Shown here in pieces: positions 44,192-55,700 of a DNA stretch of 64,000 nucleotides. Both the position numbers and the translations under genes were made by a program. Each line of letters opens with the position of its first letter. Position 1 is the stretch's first letter. The notes under the pieces were generated by a model. That model saw only the letters and a list, made by a program, of their open reading frames with translations, had not been told where the DNA came from and ran no database searches. Source of the stretch: Euptelea pleiosperma (lineage: Eukaryota; Streptophyta; Magnoliopsida; Ranunculales; Eupteleaceae); NCBI GenBank assembly GCA_035048495.1, contig CM068551.1, positions 16,804,248 through 16,868,247 on the forward strand, in the 5' to 3' direction.

Positions 44192-45022
44192 TGATTTTAA
44201 AAACGGCCGTTTAAACGGTAATGCCCCAAGCCCGTTTCCGTTAAAACCGTTTAAACACATTTTATTGTTTTTGAATAAATCGACTATTTTTTTGTTTTAA
44301 CGGCCGTTAAAATCGTTTAAACCATGGTTTTAAAAACGGCCGTTTAAACGGTTTAAATGGCTGTTTAAACAGTAACGCCCCAAGCCCGTTTCCGTTTAAA
44401 CTGTTTAAACCCGTTTTATCGGTTTTGAAAAAAATAGCCGTTTTTTGGTTTTAACGGCCGTTAAAAACTTTTAAACAGCCGTTTAATTTTGAAAAATTTT
44501 GTGAAAAAAACGGCCGTTAAAACCATTTAATTCTGTTAAAATCCATTTAATTTCCGTTAAAATCCGTTAAACTCCGTTTATTTTTGAAATTTTCAAATTT
44601 TGAATTTCAGCGCCACTTTTTCCGTTAAAACCGTTAAAATCTGTTTAATTCCATTTTTTTACATTTTTGCCCCTGACCGTTTCAATCCGTTTAAACGGTT
44701 TAAACGGTAACGCCCCCAGTCCGTTTAACCGTTAAAACGGCCACCTTTAAACCTTGGTTTAAACAACTGTTTAATTCTGAAAATTTTGTGAAAAAAATGG
44801 CCGTTAAATCCGTTTAGTTCGGTTAACATCCGTTTGATTTTCGTTAAAATCCGATAAATTCCGTTTTTATTTTTTTATTTTCAAATTTCAAAATCTGAAT
44901 TTCAGCGCCATTTTTTCCTTTTAATTCTGTTTTTTTCATTTTTGCCCCTGGCTGTTTTAATGGCCGTTTAAACGGTAATGTCCCCAGTCCGTTTAACCGT
45001 TAAAATGGCCTTTAAACCTTGG
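44192..45022 (+). mobile_element. Outer Family-A MITE (GTTTAAACGG version), interrupted by a second copy
   Basis: Outer copy starts TGATTTTAAAAACGGCCG, breaks at 44324, resumes near 44767 with ACTGTTTAATTCTG, and ends CCTTTAAACCTTGG at 45022. Flanks TTTTGAACA and TTTAAAATA match at 6 of 9 positions. Confidence 0.7.
44325..44757 (+). mobile_element. Inner Family-A MITE inserted into a copy of its own family
   Basis: Begins TGGTTTTAAAAACGGCCG and ends ACCTTTAAACCTTGG. Flanks TTTAAACCA (44316-44324) and TTTAAACAA (44758-44766) match at 8 of 9, and the target sequence itself is a Family-A word. Confidence 0.82.
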
Positions 45023-45300
45023 TTTAAAATAACCCCATTTTAATGAATTTAACGGCCGTTAAAATGAAAATAACGACTGTTTTTTTCTGAAAAATTTAAT
45101 GAAAAAAACGGCCATTATTTTCCGTTACTTTCATTTTTGAAAATTCAAATTTTAAAATTTGATTTTCAGTGCCATTTTTACTGTTATTTTCTCTTTCTTT
45201 TTTCGTTTTTGCTCATCTGTTACAATTGCCATTAAAACAGAAAAAAATGGTAACGCTCCCAGTCCGTTATAGCGTTATAACGACCCCTTTAATAAGGAAT
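45023..45300 (+). mobile_element. Family-A MITE (TTATAACGG version), directly downstream
   Basis: AATTTAACGGCCGTTAAAATG at the start, then the GTTATTTTC box, GTGCCATTTTTACTG, and CCCAGTCCGTTATAGCGTTA at the end. The words are mostly of the second version, so both versions lie side by side. Confidence 0.6.
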
Positions 45301-45744
45301 TTAAATTAATAACAAAATATATATTTTTTTACTTGCATGTAACCCCACCATGGATCACCACTCTTCTTAAAATTCTAGAACCAATTTTTTAATGGAGGAG
45401 TTTGAATTGGGATTTGAATCTTGGGGCCCAAATGAAAGCGATTGCCATTAAGACAAAAGAGAGCGGGTGCTTGAGATATAGAAATTGAATGCATTAAATT
45501 TAAGAAAAAATTCCCTATCCTTGCTAACTTTTTTCCATGCTTCATGAGGAAATTGGGGTAACTATGAATGCTAGTATACCGCGATGTATGATTTGATTGA
45601 AATTCAGATTTTACAGATTCGGAATGAAAAACTGTCATCCCATTCAATTATTATGGACGCGTGCTGTCAGGAATCAAAAACATTTCTCAGTGTGATCCAT
45701 GTGAGTGTTTGTTCTAATCCACGCGTACTGTCCAAATACGCCCC

Positions 45745-46680
45745 CGATTATTTGGTTTCGGTTGGTTCTGGTTCTGGGTACATTGGTTCTAATCTTGATA
45801 ATATATATGACAATTTTAACATTGTATTTATATATTTAACATTATATTTATAAATTGTTCTGGCTTCAATTCGTTCTGGTTCCAATCAGTTCAGTTCTAG
45901 TTTTTTTTTTTTTTTTTTTACTGGGTAATGAAAATTTTATTAAGAGAAAAAGGAATAAGATTACAAAGAGAGAAGGGGGGAGGGATGGATCAGCATAAAG
46001 ATAGACATCCCAACTAGGTTGGCATCCCATCTTCATCAATCATTTGCATAACTCACCCCATGACCCACAAGGGGTTAACACATCTAAAGTAGGTCTTGTG
46101 AGGGAACTCAATAGCAGGCAAACTCGGGCCTCGAGTCCCACCATTGGACATTCCCGAAAGCAAGGTTGCTACCCATTTTAGCACAAGTATTGACGCTAAA
46201 GTTCACCTCTCCCCAAGTGGAGGAAAACCAAATACAATCAAATTTCCCAACCATAGATTCTCACCCTCCTATTGCTTGCCAATGAGATTTCCCTGAGACA
46301 AATGAGATGATAGCCGCATTTGAGTCTGATTCAATCCAAATTCTCTTCGAACCCTTGGTTAAGGCCTAAGAAGCTCATTCGAAGATTGCAAGACTTTCCG
46401 GTCCATAATTTGTCGCTTTTCCTAGACTTTTTGCGAGCACACCTAAAACTTCGTCCCGGTTGTTCCTAGATATAGCACCAAGGCCACCTAAACCTGAGTT
46501 TCCTTTAGACGAGCTATCACAATTGATCTTCACCATCCCACTTGGAGGAGGCAGCCACCTGCAATCTTTTATTTGGGGAGCTTTTCTCAGTCGAGAGCCC
46601 GGTTCTAGTTCTTATTTAGTCAGTTCCTAAAAATGTTAAACCGAAAATTTTCAATTCCCCTCGTCATGTGGGGGAGGGAG
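45745..46680 (+). mobile_element. Family-D MITE split by a LINE 3' end
   Basis: GGTTTCGGTTGGTTCTGGTT (45755) up to CAGTTCTAG, and after the insertion GGTTCTAGTTC to CCGAAAATTTTCAATTCCCC. The two halves are continuous once the LINE and one target copy are removed. Confidence 0.6.
45901..46601 (-). mobile_element. LINE 3' end with RNase H domain and poly(A) tail
   Basis: The minus strand reads a plant LINE RNase H domain: PPPSGMVKINCDSSSKGNSG, LGGLGAISRNNRDEVLGV, then KGSKRIWIESDSNAAI, with stops and a frameshift. A 3' tail of about 19 A (T run at 45901) follows. Direct repeats GTTCTAG at 45894-45900 and 46602-46608 mark the target duplication. It supplies the domain that LINE copies A-C lack, but whether it is the same family is not known. 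Confidence 0.82.
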
Positions 46681-46938
46681 AGTTAATACAAGATTTGGGT
46701 GTTCACAAAGAAATTTTTGTCGTTAATTTTCTACAGTTACCATGTACGATTTGGACATGATTTTATGTGGGTAGTATTTTTGTGCTTCATTATAGTTGTG
46801 CTATAATTGCACTAATGTCTAACAACAACAATCGTGAAGTTAATTAAACTTAGCCATAGAATTATGCCATTGTTGTAATGGTCATGGCAGCGAACACTAT
46901 AGTCTTCACTACTATTTAAGCAACAAATTAATAATACC

Positions 46939-47220
46939 TAGGGGCGTTTGGGAACGAGAAGTAAAAGCACTTCTACTTGTAGTAGAAGTGACAAGTTGAT
47001 TTTTTACCTCTGAAAAAGTCAGAGAAATTAAAATGTCAGGAGGTGTACTAATTTTTTAGAAGTAACTTCTCTTAGAAGTTAAAAGCTAAAAATTTTAGCT
47101 TCAGTTTTAAGTTTATTTTTAACTTTTCATAAGTTAAAATATGAAACACATCCATACTAACTTTTTCACTTATAAAAGTCAATAAGTTACTTATTTTTGT
47201 GTTGCCAAACACCTCCCCTA
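46939..47220. mobile_element. MITE with GGGG.CGTTTGG ends
   Basis: Left GGGGCGTTTGGGAACGAGAA; right complement of GGGAGGTGTTTGGCAAC. Flanking CTA triplets could be the duplication. Interior words AGAAGTAACTT and AAGTTAAAA pair. Harbinger-like or hAT-like; I cannot decide. Confidence 0.6.
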
Positions 47221-48545
47221 GTGGGAATGATCTAGTTATAGAAGCATTGACGAAGCCTAATGGCCTATCTATTTTAGAAGGTACATATTAGTACTACACT
47301 AAAAAATACAAAAAAGACGATTTAAGTTTTAAGCATTGGTTTTTTACTATATCGGACTATGTTTAATTGGCATGTTGTATTATACACAACTACATCACTC
47401 TTCGTAATAAACCGTTGCTAAAAGGGAGTTTGGGGTGTTGAAGAAATGGTTTTATGTGTAGATGCAAAACCCTTTTGGAAGTACAACGATGTGGAGGAAG
47501 ATGGGACCAAAGATGATAATGTAAATAAGCTAATGAATGCAAATGTTGGTATCAAGGACATTGAATAGGGTACACAAATTGACATGGAAAGAGAAGCCGT
47601 AACAATGATGACACTATAGAACATATGGGAACGAATATTACACAGGAGCTAAATTGGAAAAGGAGCACCCAGGGTGTTCAAACTGCTAATTGAAAGCATA
47701 GCCAAAGTCCCATAGTCATCCCATTGCATGGCCCACATACCATTAATTGATGGATCCTCAAAAAGATTTGATTATTTAGTTCATATTTTCCATCGAATAT
47801 TGTAGTAGGACTAGGACTATTAAGTATATTTCGGAGAAATCCTAAAGAAATTTTATTTCGAGTTTGAGTAAGATTAGGAAAGATTTGGGTTTATGAGTTT
47901 GAAATTCGAAGCAAGCTCAATATATGTCGTTGGAGAGTGATGAGTGTTAAGTGCGTTGTGTGTTGTGTTCGAGTATTTCATTGTAACAGAGATTATATAT
48001 ATTCTCTAAAGGGATGTTGGGGTTTAACTTGTACATTGACATAGTGAGATAAAGAGAAAACTATTGTAACCCTAATTCGTTAGAGATAGTGAAAGAGCTC
48101 CTCACCTGTGGACGTAAGTATATTGCCAAACTACATAAATTGTTGTGTTTGTGTGACTGATCTTTTCGATTCATTATATTTTTTCCGGTACATGGAATGT
48201 CGATTTTCAACAGTGGAAGCAAAGAAGGTGAAGAGAAGCATGACAAGTGGACAAGGATAGAGAAGAGGGTTGGGCCTCTAAAAGGAAGTGAAGGAGAAGA
48301 AAACTTTTTGCAAGGAAAAGAAAAGAGGAAGGGAGAAGATGAAAATATAGGCACACGAAGATGAGCACAAGGAGAAAGATACCAAGCTGCATTGGGGGAA
48401 TGATCAGAATGTGAGCGCCTTGGTTTAGTTGGTCATCTATATATAGTGTGTACCCTTAGGCGTGATCCTTAGCCTTGAAGCAAGAAATTGGAGGGGCAGC
48501 TAGAAGGAATGGGTACATATCCTCAAGCCTTTGGGTTTTAACTTC
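47221..48545. other. Intergenic with a Copia-type LTR remnant
   Basis: The part 47775-48195 resembles a plant Copia LTR: AGATTATATATATTCTC, then CACCTGTGGACGTAAGTA and ATTGCCAAACTACATAAATT, a typical LTR 3' region. No primer site or coding frame follows. The rest has no recognisable feature. Confidence 0.4.
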
Positions 48546-48547
48546 TA

Positions 48548-48722
48548 ATCGTGGTTCAAAATCTTAGGATCCGTCTCAGGATCGGAGGGTGCCAATCCGG
48601 ATCCGGATCGCCCAAATATTGTTCAGATCGGCGAGACAACACTGGTATCATTTAGCTCGATGGCTTACGATACCAATCCGCTCGATCCAGAACTAGATCG
48701 GCCAAGACTTCGAACCATGGTT
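48548..48722. mobile_element. Family-E word-repeat MITE
   Basis: GTGGTTCAAAATCTTAGG at the left and GACTTCGAACCATGG at the right; interior words GGATCCGGATCG, CAATCCGGATC and GATCGGC. Confidence 0.55.
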
Positions 48723-48879
48723 TTAATAAAAGTTTACCCTCTTCATCTTTATCGTGTAGGTTCATATCCTCAAGCTAGCCTTTGGTGTTTAATAAAGCTT
48801 ACCCCCCTCCTCCCCCTCCCACTCAAAAAAAAATTATTATTTATTTTTTTTCCAAACTAGAAGTCTATTTAGAACTAGG

Positions 48880-49225
48880 GGAACGCCAGGTGAATGCACA
48901 CACCTTACATGTGGCAGCACCGTATGCGTGGCATACTCTTAGAGATCACTGACCGTATTGATGTTTGGCCCATCCTTGGGTGGACCTACATGCAAAAAAA
49001 ATCAACCTGATTAGTGATTTTTAGGGGTTTGATTGGAGTCATTTTCATCGGTTGATTTTTAACCGTAGATTTTGAGCATTATTTGGGGCACCGAGATCCA
49101 ATGGTTTGAAATCACTAATCAGCTGATATTTGGTATATAGCTCCACTTAGGGATGGGACAAGCATCAATACGGTCAGTTGTCTCTATGAGTGTGCCACAC
49201 GGCTTATATTATGATCCCCATCATC
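48880..49225. mobile_element. Family-B MITE (GGGGAACGCCAGGTG start)
   Basis: CATACTCTTAGAGATCACTG and GATGTTTGGCCCATCC at the left, GGGACAAGCATCAATACGG and GTGTGCCACACGGC at the right. The loop keeps GATTAGTGATTTTTAGG. Confidence 0.65.
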
Positions 49226-49717
49226 ATTGATGAGGCATGTAGGCGTGCTAGGTATGCGACCAAACCCTTGTTAGCATTCAGCATTTGACAAAAAAATATG
49301 GCATGTAAAAGTATAATTTGGTTTTGGTCCTCCGAAATCCAATAAATGGACATGAAACATATATATATACCGATCCCGACCCTATAGGATTGGGGGACAA
49401 CAATTTCATACAACGTTTTTTACAACATAAACTGGTGCGGGCCAATTTATAAATTAGAAGTATTAGAATGGAATGATTTTTGTCGAGGAAGGTCTCTATG
49501 GTGAGTAGATTGCCCTCACAAAAATTCAAATCATTATGATATTCGTAGACTGGTTTATCTTCCAGTAATCCAGTCATCTTCCATGTAGATACACCACAAT
49601 TGTTGTCAAAAACGTTGTATGAAATTGTTGTCCCTGGATCCTGACCCATAAATATAATTGTGCACATGCCACACACATGCACATGCATGTGTACACACCA
49701 CACACACACCTATACAC
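49226..49717. other. Intergenic, no gene seen
   Basis: Contains CA/GT-rich low-complexity sequence at 49658-49710 (ACACACATGCACATGCATG). An open frame across 49278-49709 (minus) reflects this low complexity and shows no recognisable domain. Confidence 0.35.
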
Positions 49718-50055
49718 TAGGGGTGTAAAAAGGTCGGTTCCTAAGGTACCGAGAACTGGAATCATTATTGCTGGTTCTTATCAATTCTCAACATTATGCA
49801 TCTGGAACCGGAACTGCTTATCTGGTTCCGGTGGGTTCCGGGTATATTGGTTACAATCTTGGTAATATTACAATTTTAACACTATATCGGTTCAGTTAGG
49901 GTCCAATATCAACTACCCAGAATTGAAACCTTTATTTTAGATTCGGTTCTGGTTCTGGTTCTTTTTTAGCTGGTTCATTCCGAAAAATGTGAAACTGGAA
50001 CTGGTGTTTTCAGTTCCTGGTTCGGTTAAATGGATAAAAATTAGTACGCCTAATA
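49718..50055 (+). mobile_element. Family-D word-repeat MITE
   Basis: AGGGGTGTAAAAAGGTCGG at the start, reiterated GGTTCCGG and GGAACCGGAACTG inside, and TTCGGTTAAATGG before the end. Confidence 0.65.
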
Positions 50056-50152
50056 TACACGTATATAAATATATTCAGTCAATCACATGCATATATATGT
50101 TTATATACGTATTATTATTTACATATTTATAAATGTACATGACTACATGTAG

Positions 50153-50373
50153 GGGTGTATATCTGGCCCATAAGCCTGCACCCGGCCCATTTATAGGGCC
50201 AGCCCGCTAGGCCCGCTCAATTGAGTAGTGTTCTCCTCCCTTTACAGTTCAACGGTCAGAAATTTGACATTGGACACCTTCAACAGCTATGAAATGGTCA
50301 AATGGCCCGGTGGGCCAGGCTTTGGATCTTGGATTGCGGCCCGGCCCGACCTGTTACATCTCTAATTACGTGT
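50153..50373. mobile_element. Family-F word-repeat MITE (GGCCCGGCCC type)
   Basis: AGGGGTGTATATCTGGCCC at the left and GGCCCGACCTGTTACATCTC at the right, with GCCCGCTAGGCCCGC and CCCGGTGGGCC inside. It is GC-rich against AT-rich surroundings. Confidence 0.6.
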
Positions 50374-50629
50374 ATTGATGTTGTATAGCTCTAGTCTATT
50401 GTTTCTGGATTATAAAAAAAAATATAAAAATCTATTGTTCCTCTATTTTGGTCAATTAATTTGTTGGGAAATCTTGACCTTGATAGAATATTCGAATCTC
50501 GTGTTCCCTTGGTTCATTTTTCATGTCTAAATCAAATGGGTTTTTGAGTTTGATTGAAAATGACATCGATTTCCACCCATTTGATCTTCTGGAGTCAAAC
50601 CCTTTTGACCAATTCTGCTTTAATGTATA

Positions 50630-50830
50630 CTAGGGGACCGCCACGTGGGATGCACATGCACCTTATACGCACCTTACACATGGATACTCTTAGAGATCGA
50701 CGACGGTATAGATGTTTCTCCCATCCCTAGGTGGACCTACGTACAAAAGTTCATCCTGATTAGTTATTTCTATCCTTTGGATTAGAGTCATGGTTTGTTT
50801 TTAACCATGGATTTTGAGTATTATTTGGCC
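50630..50830. mobile_element. Family-B left half
   Basis: TAGGGGACCGCCACGTGGG, then GATACTCTTAGAGATCGACG and CCATCCCTAGGTGGACC. Ends at ATTATTTGGCC. Confidence 0.55.
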
Positions 50831-50989
50831 AATGACAAAACGACACCACTATGCAACATGATAACATCTATGGGTTTTGAACAATGTGATCATTAATATT
50901 TTAATAATGAGGTATGTATGGGGTAACTTAATTATTATCTTTTTAGATTTTTTTTTTATTTTTCAAAACATCCACGTTGATGATGGACC

Positions 50990-51260
50990 ATATTATGACC
51001 CACATGGCACACTCTTAGAGACCACTGACCATATAAATGTTTTTCCCATCCCTAGGTGGACCCACGTACCAAAATTCATCTGGATTATTAATCTCTATCC
51101 ATTGGATTAAAGTCTTTTCCATGGTTATTTGTAATTGTGGATTTCAAGCATTATGATCGAAATTAGCAATCACTAATTAGGCCAATTTTTGTTATGTAAG
51201 TTCATCTAGAAATGTACCAAACATCCATACGGTTAGTAGCCTCTAATAGCGTTCTGTGTG
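50990..51260. mobile_element. Family-B MITE
   Basis: ATGACCCACATGGCACACTC at the left; CCAAACATCCATACGGTTAG and TGTGTGGCTTAAAGTG at the right. Shortened loop. Confidence 0.6.
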
Positions 51261-51714
51261 GCTTAAAGTGGACACCATCATCTAATATTTTCCAATGGAC
51301 AGAGTTCAGTTGGCAAGTGGGAGCTCAATAAATGTTTTTACAATTGAGTTAAAATGTGAAAATGTTGAAAGACCAAAATAACAAATTTCAAAAAATTGAA
51401 GAAGCAATGTTTTATAATTTAAGATATTTGAGGGTCATATTAGGAATGATGATTTTTTTATCTTTTAAATAAGAGAAGAACATTTGAATGGGCTGCACAC
51501 GCTGCTGACAAAAACTCCAAGGAAAAAAAGGTTGCGTAAAGTCAAAAGTAACCTTAAGAAACAAGACTTATAAATTTTAAAGAATCGCAAGAAGGGTATT
51601 TTCAGTAAAGACTTAAAAATTTTCTATAGTAGAATAGATAACTATTAAAAACTTTCCCTTATCCTCAAACTAACAATGAGCGCAGCAGTTAGCATTCTTT
51701 CATTCTTAGATTAA
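51261..51714. other. Intergenic, no gene seen
   Basis: AT-rich with a partial relationship to 60270-60420 (AATGTTGAAAGACCAAAATA / AATGTTGAATGACCAAATCA), so likely a dispersed repeat shared by both Family-B flanks. Confidence 0.4.
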
Positions 51715-52135
51715 GGCTGCGTTTGTTTTTTACAAATGTGCTCGCATTGGCCCTGTTGTGCGCAACTCAGACAAAAAATGTGTATTTTCTTGCACCAATG
51801 TGCGTGACTCACAATGTGCACCAAGGCCCTCAATGTGTGCCAAGACCCGTGTTGCAACACAGCCCCCCTAGAATCAGAACACGCACGAAATTGCGTGTTA
51901 CAACACGCACCATTGTACGACGCATCACACTATATTTAAATAAAGATTTTTACTATATATATATAATATAAATTTATATGTATTTGCAAAAACAAAAATA
52001 ACTTTCTGACATTTATAAAAAAAAGTAACTAAACGCCCCTTGAAAGGGCATCTCTGTCTGACAAAAATTAAAGCTGACATACGCCCTACGTCTTTAAAGG
52101 GACGTTTGCCCATAGAGGCAAAAATTTCTCTCATA

Positions 52136-52440
52136 ATACCAGCCACGTGTCACATTCTTAGTGGACACTGACCGTATGGATGTTTGGCCAGTCCCTAGGT
52201 GGACCTACAAATAAAAAATCAACCTGATTAGTAATTTACAACATTTGGATCTTTGCACTCAAACTCCTACGGTTAAAATCAACCCATGAAAATAACTTCA
52301 ATCCAACACTTATAAACCCCTGATAATGTTTATTTTTGGTGTGTAGGTCCAGCTAGTGAGTGGCCAAACATCCATATGGTCAGCGTCCACTAAGACTGTG
52401 CCACGTGGCTCGTATTGTGACATATGTTTTATGCCTCAGG
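52136..52440. mobile_element. Family-B MITE
   Basis: CAGCCACGTGTCACATTCTT and GATGTTTGGCCAGTCCC at the left; GAGTGGCCAAACATCC and TGTGCCACGTGGCTCG at the right. Confidence 0.7.
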
Positions 52441-52797
52441 CGAGTAAAACTTTGATGACAGTGCCTATCATCAAGGCCGCTGACAGGGTCACAATATGAG
52501 CCACGTGGCACACGCTTAAAAGACTCTGACAGTATGGATGTTTGGCCAATCCCTAGGTGGGCCCACAAACCAAAAATCAGTCCGATTAGTGATATCTAGG
52601 CATTGGATTGGAATTATTTTCATGGATTGATTTTAACCGTGAGAATATGAACATTATTGACCATTATTTGAGGTGTAAAGATCCAAAGGTTTGAAATCAT
52701 TAATCAAGCTGATTTTTAGTTTGCAGGTCTGCCTATGGATTTGAAAAACATCCATATGGTCAGAGTTCACTAAGAGTGTGCCACGTGGCTCATATGC

Positions 52798-55700
52798 TGT
52801 AACAACCCGATGTAGTAAAGGTAGATCTCATGGGTCAAAGATCGTTGACTTGACCGAGATTCTTGTCAAATTGGTCAAAACATAATAGATAGGGTATTAG
52901 TCACAAAATTGAAAATTTCATAGAGAGGCCTGACGAGAAAACTAACATCACTATTAGACTCGAAAGCATCGATAAACACAGTTTAGACTGTAAGCATACT
53001 AAATTTTAAATTTTCTATAAAATGTTATAGAATTTGGAAAAAAACGCACAAGAAATGGGTAAAAAAGTTGATATTTAACCCGAATAATATTTTAAAATAT
53101 CCAACCATATAAATGGAAAGAGTATTAAAAATCATGAACGTAGACTATAGGCACGCTCAAAATGAAGGTCGTTATAGTCTCGATCATATGGTCGACAGAT
53201 GTAGATCCACTTTTTAACCAAAATATTTTTATTTCATATACTATCGTGTACCTTCATACACTAAATAGCCCATTTCATGATATTATATTGTTATGTGTAA
53301 CACCTTAACACTATCCAAGTTAACACTTGTTAAATTCGGTCCATGCAAGAGACACTTGTATCTCTTGCCACGGAAATTACTAATTGGCCATTCATAATTT
53401 AAAAACAATTTAATTAAAAAAAAATTAAAGCTTCGTATGAACAGAGAAAGGGAAAACAAAATTGAGGAAAGATTGATCAACTGAAGGTAAGTGGTTTAAC
53501 TAGCATGTAATTTCAGTATTAATGGTTGCAATTTTTTTTAAAAATTATCTGATTTTCGTACCCATTTTTCTGTTAAATTTTTATATTTTTGTTCAATTAT
53601 TTTTTGGTATAATTTTTAATCTAATCTCTCATTTTAGATGTAAGTAATTCAATCTTTGAATATTTTCATTAGATTTCTGGTTTGCTATAGATGTTAACTT
53701 ATTTAGGAATCTAAGTTCCGAATTTTTGGGTTGAAATTTTGAGAATGAAAAATAAAACAAAAATGGAAAACAAATTTATATGTTTTAATAGTGAAACCCT
53801 CTTTTACTCATTTGAGATTTTCTCCCAAGAGGTAGAATAGAAATGGGGGATTAATACCCCATCTTAATCCTCATTATAAGAGGAATGTCATATCAAAAAT
53901 TCAGACATTGAGGTGTTCATTTGAGAACACACGAATTGATTTTCTCGGACTGTTATTGTCCGAATTTTAAACATGTTTTGAATGATTTTTCATGGGCAAA
54001 ACGCACATTAAACTTAAGCAAAATAAATAAAGTTTAAAGGTGACGGTTTAATGAAAATTTTAAGAGAATTTTTGATATTTTTGGGACCAATATGAAGCTC
54101 ATCAATGGCCGTTTGCATCAGGGACCTCGTGGTAGTTTTGGTAAGGTCCTCTATGAGGAAAAGAACCTCACCATAAGTTAGGTGAGGTTTAAAATAAAAA
54201 AAAATGGGTTGGGTTTACACTTAAGCCCATAAGCACCAGCAAAGACATTAAGGGCCCATGGAGCTGGGCCAACTAAAAAAAATAATAATAATATTAATAT
54301 ATATTAAATATATAAATAAATGAGAATTAGATCTTTACATCATAAAAATACAAATCCCATTTTTTTCTACATAGTTGAAGAAAAATATTCACCAAATATT
54401 CTACTGGTGTCAGAAAATTACGAAACTTATTCCAAATGATTCATAAGACCTAAAGGTACTTCTAAGATGAATTTCATAAGGTTTTGAGCCTATTTAACAT
54501 GTTAAAGATTTATTGGAATATAGGTTATGTGTAAAATCTGGAATTTAATAAAATAATAAATCGCATTTCAGTTACATTTTTATAAAGATAAGTATATGTA
54601 TTTATTTTTTCTATATTTTTCTTAAAACCCCTTATTTTTTTAGTTTCCAAAATATATAAATTTGTAATTTTTAAATTTATGTATATTTAGTTATGATTTT
54701 TTTAAGTAAATGTCAATTTATTCAAATTTATAAATTTGGGTGTTTGGATGGAAATTAAGCTATTTTGACTTGGTTGACCCTATTAATCCACAATGATTAG
54801 TATGACCATAGTGGACCTAGTCTAATTAGACTGATCCTTGACTCTTATTGACATAAAATAACACTTACTTGACTTGTGTTGACTTTTCTTAAACATATAT
54901 AACATAGATAGACTGTATTAGTTTACTTGACCATATATGACCTAAACCTAACCCGGGTCGACTTGACATGATTAGAAAATAATATAATATTAAAATAAAA
55001 TAAAATTAGAATAAAATATTTAAACAAATTAGACAACATAATAATAGTGATAATAGGGCTTTATAGAAGTTTAATATAGGGTTATCGAAGCTTTTATTAA
55101 AATTGAATTTCTTCTTCTTTCTGTATTTTTTTGTCATCAAACACGAAGAAGATGACACTGCACAAGGAAATGATCATAGATCGATATTTAATACATTTAA
55201 GAACCTTCGAGTCATTGACGTTGTAGCTGAACCAACGAAAGAACAAGCCTCACTTGTAGCTATTGGAAGACCTTTTGGATTAGCGTTGTAAAATTGGTGG
55301 TTTCTTATCCTCTTAATAATCATCTCATATTTATGTCTTAAAAATTATTGTAATTATACATATTCTTGAATGATTTGATTTCAATCAATTATGAATTAAG
55401 TTAGAAAACCTAATTATTTTTAGAGCTTATAATTTTTCATTATCGAGTTTTCGAAAAAGAGAATTTTTGAAAGTCAAAAATATTTGGAAAGATTTTATCG
55501 AAAGAACTCTCTTTATTTCATTTAATGAAAGAAAATAGTGATTGTACGTGGTTTGATATGGATTGTGAGTGAGTATGGGATAAGAGTTCCTAGTTGATTG
55601 AAGCATGTGGTGCGTGAAATCTCAAATTAGCGGGTGATGGTAATAGACCGCCCGAGACTTAGAACTTAGTTAACGGGTGATGGTAATAGACCGCCCGGGA

